A stretch of DNA of 64,000 nt, from contig CAWEBN010000008.1 in NCBI GenBank assembly GCA_963807305.1, positions 124,001 to 188,000 of the forward strand, given 5' to 3'. The position numbers were made by a program, and so were the translations under genes. Shown in pieces: positions 17,005 through 24,236 of this stretch (position 1 is its first letter; each line of letters starts with the position of its first letter). This DNA is from JAOPZW01 sp963807305 (GTDB taxonomy: Bacteria > Actinomycetota > Thermoleophilia > Solirubrobacterales > Solirubrobacteraceae). The notes under the pieces are model-generated. The model ran no database searches and had not been told where the DNA came from. It was given only the letters and a program-made list of their open reading frames with translations.

Positions 17005-18003
17005 CTAACCGATGGCGACCATGCGCTCGATCGGCACGCGCGCACGCTCGGCGATCGCCTCGGGCACGCGCACCTCGAAGACCCCGTCGCGCAGGCCGTC
17101 GCGCAGCTTGGTCAGCGTGATCATCTTCATGTAGCGACAGGACGCGCGCTCGTTGGCGGCGATGAAGTCGACGTCGGGCGCCGCCATGCGCAGCGGGTGC
17201 AGCATCCCGGTCTCGGTGGCCATGATGGCCGTGCCGCCGTGGCCCGCCCGCTCGTTGGCGTAGGTGAGCATGCCGCCCGTGGAGAGCATGTGCACGCCCT
17301 CGGCGTCGACGTCGCCGGCAGCGACGTACTCCATGATCGAGGTCGAGCAGCCGCACTCGGGGTGGATGAGGAAGTCGGCGCCTGGGTGCTCGGCACGCGT
17401 GCGCGCGATGTCCGCCGGGCGGATGCCGGCGTGCACGTGGCACTCGCCGTCCCACACGTGCAGCGCCCGCCCGATCGTCTTCTCGACATAGGCGCCGAGG
17501 AACATGTCGGGACCGAAGAGGATCTCCGTGTCCGATCCGTGCTCGCGCAGGATGTGCTCGACGACGGGCACAGCGTTCGCCGAGGTCACGCAGTAGTCGG
17601 TCAGCGCCTTGATCTCGGCCGTCGTGTTGACGTACATGACCGTGATCGCGCCGGGATGGCCGGCCTGCCAGGCGCGCAGCTGGGCGGGCGTGATCGAGTC
17701 CGCCAGCGAGCAGCCGGCGTCGAGATCGGGGATGAGGACCGTCTTGTCCGGCGAGAGGATCGACGCAGTCTCGGCCATGAAGTGCACGCCGCAGAAGGCG
17801 ATCGTCGTGGCGTCGGTCGCCGCGCCCTGGCGCGAGAGGCCGAGCGAATCGCCGACGTAGTCGGCGACGTCCTGCACCTCGGGCACCTGGTAGTTGTGGG
17901 CGAGGATGACGGCGTCGCGCGCGCGCGCGAGCTCGCGAACCTCGTCTTGAAGGGCGGCTACGTCCTCGGGCGCGAGGTCCGGCGGGGTGTCAAGCGGGGC
18001 CAT
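17005..18003 (-). CDS. nadA: Quinolinate synthase
   Basis: 332 residues. It condenses iminoaspartate with dihydroxyacetone phosphate to quinolinate, using a [4Fe-4S] cluster. Cys residues suited to the cluster occur in AFCGVHFMAE, HPECGCSTSIMEY and ERASCRYMKM. ILAHNYQVPEVQDVADYVGDS is characteristic of NadA. The ATG giving MAPLDTPPDL follows the nadC stop by 8 bases. No L-aspartate oxidase (nadB) gene is in the window; the iminoaspartate source must be elsewhere. Confidence 0.95.
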   Translation of the reverse strand: MAPLDTPPDLAPEDVAALQDEVRELARARDAVILAHNYQVPEVQDVADYVGDSLGLSRQGAATDATTIAFCGVHFMAETASILSPDKTVLIPDLDAGCSLADSITPAQLRAWQAGHPGAITVMYVNTTAEIKALTDYCVTSANAVPVVEHILREHGSDTEILFGPDMFLGAYVEKTIGRALHVWDGECHVHAGIRPADIARTRAEHPGADFLIHPECGCSTSIMEYVAAGDVDAEGVHMLSTGGMLTYANERAGHGGTAIMATETGMLHPLRMAAPDVDFIAANERASCRYMKMITLTKLRDGLRDGVFEVRVPEAIAERARVPIERMVAIG

Positions 18004-18011
18004 GGGGAGGT

Positions 18012-18863
18012 TCACGGCGCGGGCTCCAGGAGAAGTGAGAGGTCGAGGGAGGGGGCCGAGTGGGTGAGGGCACCGACCGATACGAAGTCTACCCCGGTCT
18101 CTGCGACGTCCCTGATCGTCTCGAGGTCGATCCCACCGCTGGCCTCGAGCTCCGCGCGACCGTCCACTCGGTCCACGATCGCGCGCATCTGCGCCGGGCT
18201 CATGTTGTCCAGCAGGATCCGCTCGGCGCCCGCGGCCAGGGCCTCCTCGACCTCGGCGTCGTCGCGGCACTCGACCTCCACCAGGGTGCCGGCCGGGGCG
18301 CCGGCACGCGCCTTGCGCACCGCCTCTCCCACCCCGCCCGCCATCGCGGCGTGGTTCTCCTTGATGAGCACCGCGTCGAAGAGCCCGATGCGGTGGTTGG
18401 TCCCACCGCCCGCGGCCACGGCCGCCTTCTCGAGCAGGCGCAGCCCCGGCGTGGTCTTGCGGGTGTCGAGGACGCGCGCCCGGGTGCCGCGGACCGCCTC
18501 GACGTAGCGTGCGGTCAGCGTCGCCACGCCGCTCAGGCGCTGCAGCAGGTTCAGCGCGGTGCGCTCCGCGCCGAGCAGCGCCGCGGCTTCGCCCTCGATG
18601 TCGAGCACGGGCCCGCCGGCGCGCCACACGCCCTCCTCGGCGAGCACGACGAAGCGCGCGCCGGGGTCGAGCAGGGCGAACGCGAGCTGTGCCGCGTCGA
18701 GCCCGTACAGCACGCCCGGCTCCTTCTGGGTGATCCGCGCCCGCGCCTGCGCGCCCACGGGCACGGTGGCCTGCGTCGTCAGGTCGCCGGAGCCGACGTC
18801 CTCGGCCAGCGCGCGGCGGACGAGCGGCTCGAGCTGGGTGTGCTCGATCCCCATCGACCGCAT
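18012..18863 (-). CDS. nadC: Nicotinate-nucleotide pyrophosphorylase (carboxylating)
   Basis: 283 residues. It converts quinolinate and PRPP to nicotinate mononucleotide. Family motifs present: EDVGSGDLTTQATVP near the N-terminus, LNLLQRLSGVATLT, DTRKTTPGLRLLEK, GGGTNHRIGLFDAVLIKENH and the C-terminal GGIDLETIRDVAETGVDFVSVGAL. It is the first gene of a nadC-nadA-nudC operon. Two related GC hairpins lie 27-96 bases upstream. Confidence 0.95.
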   Translation of the reverse strand: MRSMGIEHTQLEPLVRRALAEDVGSGDLTTQATVPVGAQARARITQKEPGVLYGLDAAQLAFALLDPGARFVVLAEEGVWRAGGPVLDIEGEAAALLGAERTALNLLQRLSGVATLTARYVEAVRGTRARVLDTRKTTPGLRLLEKAAVAAGGGTNHRIGLFDAVLIKENHAAMAGGVGEAVRKARAGAPAGTLVEVECRDDAEVEEALAAGAERILLDNMSPAQMRAIVDRVDGRAELEASGGIDLETIRDVAETGVDFVSVGALTHSAPSLDLSLLLEPAP

Positions 18864-18889
18864 GGTAGGCGGCGCCCGGCGAACGGTCG

Positions 18890-18959
18890 GGGGGTCCCGC
18901 CGGAAGCGGGACCCCCACCTATCCCCGTTCGAACGACTGGTCGCGCCGGAAGCGGGACC
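18890..18959. terminator. GC hairpin and degenerate copy between the RTX gene and nadC
   Basis: GGGGGTCCCGC and GCGGGACCCCC (18890-18900/18906-18916) form a perfect 11-base stem with loop CGGAA. Sixteen bases of it (CGCCGGAAGCGGGACC) recur 46 bases on (18944-18959), where only a weak hairpin can form. The location fits a terminator for the RTX gene upstream on the minus strand, or an element in the nadC leader. No T-run follows. Confidence 0.5.
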
Positions 18960-19029
18960 GTCGTGTGGAGTCGCCGGGAGACACCTTCACCTGACACGAC
19001 CCGCATAAGGCGGGCGCGTCACGCACTTG

Positions 19030-20466
19030 TCAGAGCACGATCTCGCAGTTGCGAATACGGTCGCGGCTGTCCTTCTCGACGCGGTCGCGCCCCGGACCGC
19101 AGTCGATGACGTCGGTGCCGCCGCCCACCGCGCGGATGGTGTCGTTGCCGGGCCCCGCGTTGATCGTGTCGCGTCCGAGCCCGCCGTTGATCTCGTCCGA
19201 GCCGTCGCCGCCGATGATCGTGTCGTCACCGCGGCCGCCCTCGATCTCGTCGCCGCCGAGGCCGCCGTCGAGGCGGTCGTTGCCGGTGCGACCGAAGAGC
19301 GAGTCGCGTCCGCGGCCGCCGGCGAGGACGTCGTTGCCGCCGGCGCCCTCGAGGAAGTCGTCGCCGCCCTGGCCGTCGATGTGGTCGTCGCGATCAGTGC
19401 CGACGATGCGCTCGGGCCCGTCGGTGCCCGGGCAGGCGGAGTTCTTGCGCTGGCAGGCGTCCATCTGCTCGTAGGCCAGGGCCTTGGCGACGACATCGTC
19501 GTCCCACGGCACGCCGAGCGCCTTGTAGGTGTCGGCCATGCCCGCGAAGGTGGGCGGCTCGGCGCCCACCGGCGCCGGCTGGATGCTCTCGCAGCCCGTG
19601 AAGCCGATGCGCCGGCGATCGAGCTGATGGCGTGCGTCCGCGGCCTGAGCGGCGGGGGTGAGGAAGGCGACGTCGTTGCCGGGGCCGCAGTCGGCGCTCC
19701 CGGTGCCCGTCCCGACGAAGAGCTGGTCGTCGCCCTCCCCGCCCTGCAGGATGGCGAGGCCCTTGGCCCCGACCTGCCAGAGGATGTCGTTGCCGGGGCC
19801 GGCGTCGAGAGTGCCTGAGCCGGTGTCGACGAGGGTGTCGTCGCCGTCGCCGCCCACCGCCGCCAGGCCCTGGTACTGGCCCGAGCCGGCGAACAGGATG
19901 TCGTTGCCGGGACCGCCGTCGAGGCCGTCGTTGCCCGTCCCGCCGGAGAGCAGGTCGTTGCCGTCGCCCCCGAGCATGACCTTGTCGGCGCCGGCGTTGC
20001 CCATCAGGACGTCGTCGCCGGGGCCGCCGTTGATCTCGCGGTCGTCGCCGAAGCGCGACTCACCGAGGAAGTCGTTGCCATCGCCGCCGCGCAGGATGTC
20101 GTCGCCGTCGAAGCCGTCGAGCGCGTCGTTGCCGGGTCCGCCGTCGAGCACGTCGTTGCCGGTCACCCCGAGCAGGCGGTCGTTGCCGTCGCCGCCCTCG
20201 AGGCGGTCGTTGCCCGAGCCGCCGTCGAGCTCGTCGTCGCCCGCCTCGCCGTAGAGGCGGTCGGCCGCGCTGCCGCCGGAGAGCAGGTCGTTGCCCGCGT
20301 TGCCGTAGAGCGCGTCGCGCGAGCCCTCGCCGCGCAGGATGTCGTTGCCGGGCGTCCCGCGCAGGGTGTCGGCGAGTCGCGTGCCCTGTCTGATCGCCGC
20401 CCACGCGGTGGTGGCGGGCACGAGCGCGAGCAGGGCGAGGATGAGCAGGACTGTCTTCCGTGACAT
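19030..20466 (-). CDS. Secreted RTX-like (hemolysin-type calcium-binding repeat) protein
   Basis: 478 residues. It begins with a signal peptide (TVLLILALLALVPATTAWA) and consists mostly of glycine/aspartate nonapeptides of the GGxGNDxLx type in two blocks: ~30-280 (GNDILRGEGSRDALYGNAGN, GGPGNDILFAGSGQ) and ~370-478 (GTDRDDHIDGQGGDDFLEG, GGLGRDTINAGPGNDTI). The ~100 residues between contain Cys and no repeats. Each repeat block should form a calcium-filled beta-roll outside the cell. No enzymatic domain or type I secretion gene is seen; the signal peptide implies Sec export, unlike classical RTX toxins. It may be a surface or matrix protein. Confidence 0.85.
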   Translation of the reverse strand: MSRKTVLLILALLALVPATTAWAAIRQGTRLADTLRGTPGNDILRGEGSRDALYGNAGNDLLSGGSAADRLYGEAGDDELDGGSGNDRLEGGDGNDRLLGVTGNDVLDGGPGNDALDGFDGDDILRGGDGNDFLGESRFGDDREINGGPGDDVLMGNAGADKVMLGGDGNDLLSGGTGNDGLDGGPGNDILFAGSGQYQGLAAVGGDGDDTLVDTGSGTLDAGPGNDILWQVGAKGLAILQGGEGDDQLFVGTGTGSADCGPGNDVAFLTPAAQAADARHQLDRRRIGFTGCESIQPAPVGAEPPTFAGMADTYKALGVPWDDDVVAKALAYEQMDACQRKNSACPGTDGPERIVGTDRDDHIDGQGGDDFLEGAGGNDVLAGGRGRDSLFGRTGNDRLDGGLGGDEIEGGRGDDTIIGGDGSDEINGGLGRDTINAGPGNDTIRAVGGGTDVIDCGPGRDRVEKDSRDRIRNCEIVL

Positions 20467-21087
20467 GTGGTTGCGCGTACCCCCGACGTCCGCACCATAT
20501 TTCGGTTTGCCGATGGGCGGCTGCTCGTGGACGGCGAGCGGTGGGTACCGTGCGCGGCCGTGGATCACGCGACCCTCGACGCCTGGCTGCCCGAGTTCGC
20601 CGTGCGCACGCGCCACCGCCGCCGCTCGCACGCGGCGCCCGAGCGTCTGTGGGCGGCCGCCAACGAGGTCTGCATGTCCGAGGCGCACTCGCTGGGGCGG
20701 CTCGTGCGCTGGCGCATCCCCGACACCCGCACCGACCAGACTTTCCGCGAGCTCCTGGCCGCGTATCCGTTCTGCGTCCTCGACGAGGGCGAGCACTGGT
20801 CGATCTCGGGGCTGTGCGGGCGCATCTGGACGCTCCATCGCGACTACCCGCGCCTCGATGGCCCTGAGGACTTCCGCGCGTGGTCGGAGCCCGGCACCGT
20901 GCGCGTGATGATCGCCAACTGGGTCGATCGCGACGGCGACGGCAGCACCATCCACTCGGAGGCGCGCGTGGCCCCGCTCGACCGCCGCGCCGCGCTGCGT
21001 TTGCGCTCGCTGTGGGTCGTGATCGGGGTCTTCGAGCGGCTCATCGGCGGCGAGGCGCTCGCCCTCGCCGCCGAGCGCGCCGGCTAG
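20467..21087 (+). CDS. Hypothetical protein, SRPBCC/DUF2867-like
   Basis: Up to 206 residues. The pattern APERLWAAANEVCMSEAH...W...GCGRIW..R...EDFRAWSEPGTVRVMIANWV...STIHSEARV..LDRRAALRLRSLWVVI resembles small helix-grip (SRPBCC) proteins such as DUF2867; this is a guess from overall pattern. The first GTG lies directly against the start of the divergent RTX gene, leaving no promoter room, so an in-frame GTG at 20527 may be the true start. The next gene begins 2 bases after the stop. Confidence 0.55.
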   Translation: MVARTPDVRTIFRFADGRLLVDGERWVPCAAVDHATLDAWLPEFAVRTRHRRRSHAAPERLWAAANEVCMSEAHSLGRLVRWRIPDTRTDQTFRELLAAYPFCVLDEGEHWSISGLCGRIWTLHRDYPRLDGPEDFRAWSEPGTVRVMIANWVDRDGDGSTIHSEARVAPLDRRAALRLRSLWVVIGVFERLIGGEALALAAERAG

Positions 21088-21089
21088 CG

Positions 21090-21863
21090 GTGCCCGCGCC
21101 GAGCGATCCCACAGCGCTCGCCGAGCTGCTGGCCGACGCCGGGTTCGTCGCCGCCGACGAGGAGGCCGACGAGCTGCTGGCCCGCGCGGCCGACGACCCC
21201 GAGCTGCTCGACGCGCTCGTCGCCCGCCGCCTCACCGGCGAGCCGCTGGCCTGGATCACCGGCAGCGTCTGGTTCTGCGGCCTGGAGGTCGCCGTCGATC
21301 CCGGCGTCTACGTCCCGCGCTGGCAGAGCGAGGCGCTGGCGCTGCGCGCAGTGGAGCGCCTGCCGGCGCACGGGGCGGCCGTCGACGTCTGCACGGGGGC
21401 CGGCGCGATCGCCAAGACCCTGACGGCGCGGCGCCCGGGCGCTCGCGTGGTGGCGACCGACGCCGACGAGCGCGCCGTGGCCTGCGCCCGGCGCAACGGC
21501 GTCGACGCCCACCGCGGCGATCTCCTCGCGCCGCTGGCGCCCGCGCTGGAGGGACGCGTCGACGTGGTCGTCGGCGTCGTGCCGTACGTCCCCACGCCCG
21601 ACCTGCCGCTGCTGCAGCGCGACACCCTGACCTTCGAGTCCACGCTGTCCTACGACGGGGGCCAGGATGGGACCGGGCTCCTGCGGCGCGTCGTGGCCGA
21701 CAGCCCGCGCTTCCTGCGCCACGGCGGCGCCCTGCTGCTCGAGCTCGGCGGCCAGCAGGCCGATGCGCTGCGCGACGACCTCGCGGGCCTGCGTTACGTC
21801 GACGTCGAGGTGCTCCGCGACGAGGAGGGCGACGTCCGCGGCCTCGAGGCGACGCTCGCCTGA
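21090..21863 (+). CDS. PrmC/HemK-related methyltransferase
   Basis: 257 residues from a GTG. It has the PrmC layout: a helical N-terminal domain (~1-70), the linker RLTGEPLAWITGSVWFCGLE, then VYVPRWQSEALA and the SAM-binding loop DVCTGAGAIA (~100). In true PrmC/HemK the catalytic motif is NPPY; here the equivalent strand reads VVGVVPYVPT, so the Asn and first Pro are replaced. PrmC-related actinobacterial paralogs with an altered motif exist. It may not methylate release factors; another N- or O-acceptor, or loss of activity, is possible. Confidence 0.8.
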   Translation: MPAPSDPTALAELLADAGFVAADEEADELLARAADDPELLDALVARRLTGEPLAWITGSVWFCGLEVAVDPGVYVPRWQSEALALRAVERLPAHGAAVDVCTGAGAIAKTLTARRPGARVVATDADERAVACARRNGVDAHRGDLLAPLAPALEGRVDVVVGVVPYVPTPDLPLLQRDTLTFESTLSYDGGQDGTGLLRRVVADSPRFLRHGGALLLELGGQQADALRDDLAGLRYVDVEVLRDEEGDVRGLEATLA

Positions 21864-21934
21864 TTGCGGACGGAAACTGACCTAAATCGTCGTTAGCGTG
21901 GGCTGACATCCCTCCGCACGAAAGGCAGCGCTTG

Positions 21935-22306
21935 ATGGATTGGAAGCTCGAGCTCGTCGCCGTCCCCGTCACCGACGTGGACCGCGCGAAGGCCTTCTAC
22001 GTCGACCAGGTCGGCTTCAACGCCGACCACGATCACCAGGTCAGCGACGAGATGCGCTTCGTGCAGCTCACGCCCCCGGGATCGCTGTGCTCGATCGCGA
22101 TCGGCACCGGCATCATGGAGACGGAGCCCGGCTCGGTTCAGGGCCTGCAGCTCGTCGTCTCCGACGCCGACGCCGCCCGCGCGCAACTCGTCGAGCGCGG
22201 CGTCGAGGTCGGCGAGGTCCAGGAGTTCCCCTGGGGCCGGTTCGTGTTCTTCAAGGACCCCGACGGGAACGGCTGGGCGGTCCAGGAGATCCCGCAGCGC
22301 GGCTAG
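21935..22306 (+). CDS. Glyoxalase/VOC-fold protein
   Basis: 123 residues, one full VOC (vicinal oxygen chelate) unit with paired beta-alpha-beta-beta-beta modules: VAVPVTDVDRAKAFYVDQVGF at the start and FFKDPDGNGWAVQEI at the end. Small VOC proteins serve as glyoxalases, antibiotic-binding proteins or dioxygenases. The ATG is preceded by AAAGG, and a TTG just before it is a less likely start. It precedes the convergent tocopherol-cyclase-like gene but is far too short to be 4-hydroxyphenylpyruvate dioxygenase. Confidence 0.85.
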   Translation: MDWKLELVAVPVTDVDRAKAFYVDQVGFNADHDHQVSDEMRFVQLTPPGSLCSIAIGTGIMETEPGSVQGLQLVVSDADAARAQLVERGVEVGEVQEFPWGRFVFFKDPDGNGWAVQEIPQRG

Positions 22307-22320
22307 CGCCGAGGCAGCTC

Positions 22321-23271
22321 TCAGCCGAGATGCCCCCGGCCGCGCTCGAGGCCGGCGAGCAGCGACGTGCCCTCGTAGAGCGTGCGCCCGCGGCGGCGCA
22401 CGCCCACGCGCAGCGAGCCGGTGAGGTGCTGCGGCGCCCAGTCGTCGAGGCGCCGGCGCTCGTGCGGGACCGGTACGGGCAGCAGGTGCGGGGCGATGCC
22501 GTCGGCATGGGCCTCGACCTCGATGCCGCCGCCGGCCAGCCGCCAGCCGCGATCGTCGACGGCGACGCGCAGCGGGCGTAGCGGGCGCACGACGCTGCGG
22601 ACCTCGTCGCCGACCGCCACCACGAGCGCCGTCGCGGTGGCCCGCAGGGGGCCGAGTCCCGCGCGGCCGCCGGCGAAGGCGACGCACACGTCGGGGCGGT
22701 CGAAGCCGTGCGCCTGGCCCCACCACCACGCCGGCGGCATGCCGCCCGCGCCCCAGTTCTTCTCGGCGTAGACGACAGCGCCGTCGAGGTCGATGGCGTC
22801 GGTGCCGACGCGCGCGCTGCCGCTGACCCGCGCACGCAGCAGCCACGGGTGCCAGTACTGGCTGAGGCCCGGCACCGCCTGGGCCGGCCCGAGCGCGCCG
22901 AAGGCCCGCCGCGGCCACGGCAGCGGGTCGGAGAAGGCGACGCTCAGGCGGCCGTCCTCGCAGAGGTCGACGTGCAGCGAGCGCTCGTCGGCGGCGAAGG
23001 CATCCCCCGCGCGCAGTCCCAGGCCGCGCGGCGCCGCCCACGCGTCGGGCAGCGTGGCCGATCGCACTGCGCCCCCGGGGTGCGCCGCCAGCGAGGCCAT
23101 GGCCCACGGACGCCCCTGCGCGTCGCGGCTGATGGCGAGGATGACGACCACGACGGCGCCGGTCCGCGGCTGCGTGAAGCGCCAGAAGTGGCCCTCCATG
23201 GCGACGCCGTGATAGCCACGCGGGTCGCCGTAGGGCGGGTCGGCGCCGGTGGTGCGATAGGCGGCCAGCAT
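22321..23271 (-). CDS. Tocopherol cyclase-like protein
   Basis: About 316 residues. Family features are the early GYHGVAMEGHFWRF block, the central VVYAEKNWGAGGMPPAWWWG (~180-200) followed by GQAHGF, and a second lipocalin-like half ending YEGTSLLAG. In plants and cyanobacteria this fold (VTE1) closes the chromanol ring of tocopherols from prenylated benzoquinols; a related use is hydration of carotenoids. It is divergent from a homogentisate-prenyltransferase-like gene (37 bases apart) and near an MPBQ-methyltransferase-like gene, which together make ring closure of a prenylquinol plausible. The activity itself is an inference. Confidence 0.75.
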   Translation of the reverse strand: MLAAYRTTGADPPYGDPRGYHGVAMEGHFWRFTQPRTGAVVVVILAISRDAQGRPWAMASLAAHPGGAVRSATLPDAWAAPRGLGLRAGDAFAADERSLHVDLCEDGRLSVAFSDPLPWPRRAFGALGPAQAVPGLSQYWHPWLLRARVSGSARVGTDAIDLDGAVVYAEKNWGAGGMPPAWWWGQAHGFDRPDVCVAFAGGRAGLGPLRATATALVVAVGDEVRSVVRPLRPLRVAVDDRGWRLAGGGIEVEAHADGIAPHLLPVPVPHERRRLDDWAPQHLTGSLRVGVRRRGRTLYEGTSLLAGLERGRGHLG

Positions 23272-23309
23272 CGGCGCATGCTGCCACAGGGCCGGTAGCT
23301 TTCTCTCCG

Positions 23310-24233
23310 ATGAGTCGCCCCCCGGTCGCGGTGAGACGGGCGTCCCCGCGAGCGGCGGTGTGGGCGCTGCGCGTGCTGTGGCGCTTCGGGCGCCCACACA
23401 CCCTGATCGGGACCTCGCTGTCGATCGTCGGCCTCTACGTGATCGCGGCCTCGCTGGGCCGCGCGTCGGACGCCGTCGACCTGCTGTGGACCCTGCTGGC
23501 CGGCCTGTGCGTGAACGTCTTCATCACCGGGATCAACCAGATCGAGGACGTCGAGATCGACCGGCTCAACAAGCCCTGGCTGCCGATCGCGGCGGGGGAC
23601 CTGTCGCTCGAGGCGGCCCGGCGGATCGTGGCGGTCGCCGCCATCGCGCCGATGGCGATGGCGATCACACAGGGCGTCGCCGAGACGGTTGCCGTGAGCG
23701 TCGCGCTCGCCATCGGCTGGGCCTACTCGTGCCCGCCGCTGCGGCTCAAGCGCTACCCGGCGCTGGCCGCGGGATCGATCACGTTGGTGCGCTCGCTGGT
23801 GGTCAACCTGGGTGTCTGGCTCCACATCGCCGGCACGCCGGTCAGCGCAGGCGTGTGGGCCCTGATCGCCGTGACCGTGCCCTTCTCCTTCGCCATCGCG
23901 GTGCTCAAGGACGTTCCCGACATCGAGGGCGACCGGCGCTTCGGGATCGCCACCTTCTCCGTGCGCCTCGGGCCGCGGCCCGTGCTGGCCGTCGGCGTCG
24001 GGGCGCTCACCCTCGGCGGGCTCGGGATGGCGGTCGCGGGGCCGCTGCTGCTCGACGACGCCAACGCGGTTGTGCTCGTGGCCGGCCAGCTGCTCGGCCT
24101 GGTTGCGCTGTGGCGCTGGGCGCTGCGCCTCGACCCGAGCGACCCGGTCGCCTTCGCCGGCTTCTACCAGCGCGTGTGGCAGCTGTTCTTCTGCGAGTAC
24201 CTGCTCGTCCCGCTCGCCTACCTCGTCGGCTAG
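23310..24233 (+). CDS. UbiA prenyltransferase, homogentisate phytyl/prenyltransferase-like
   Basis: A 307-residue membrane protein with about eight to nine helices. The first Asp-rich motif is NQIEDVEIDRLNKPWLPIA (~76-94) and the second KDVPDIEGDRRFGIATFSV (~200-218). Both, including the NKPxLPIAAGxLS extension, follow the homogentisate phytyltransferase (VTE2/HPT) pattern rather than UbiA, MenA or chlorophyll synthase. It should attach a C20 or longer prenyl chain to an aromatic ring at the membrane. The next gene starts 3 bases after the stop. The aromatic acceptor and chain length are not determined by sequence. Confidence 0.85.
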   Translation: MSRPPVAVRRASPRAAVWALRVLWRFGRPHTLIGTSLSIVGLYVIAASLGRASDAVDLLWTLLAGLCVNVFITGINQIEDVEIDRLNKPWLPIAAGDLSLEAARRIVAVAAIAPMAMAITQGVAETVAVSVALAIGWAYSCPPLRLKRYPALAAGSITLVRSLVVNLGVWLHIAGTPVSAGVWALIAVTVPFSFAIAVLKDVPDIEGDRRFGIATFSVRLGPRPVLAVGVGALTLGGLGMAVAGPLLLDDANAVVLVAGQLLGLVALWRWALRLDPSDPVAFAGFYQRVWQLFFCEYLLVPLAYLVG

Positions 24234-24236
24234 ATC

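Noticed and set aside
21935..22306. VOC protein as 4-hydroxyphenylpyruvate dioxygenase for the tocopherol-like set
   Set aside because: At 123 residues it has one VOC unit; HPPD has about 350 residues and several units. The same applies to the VOC gene at 29899-30306.
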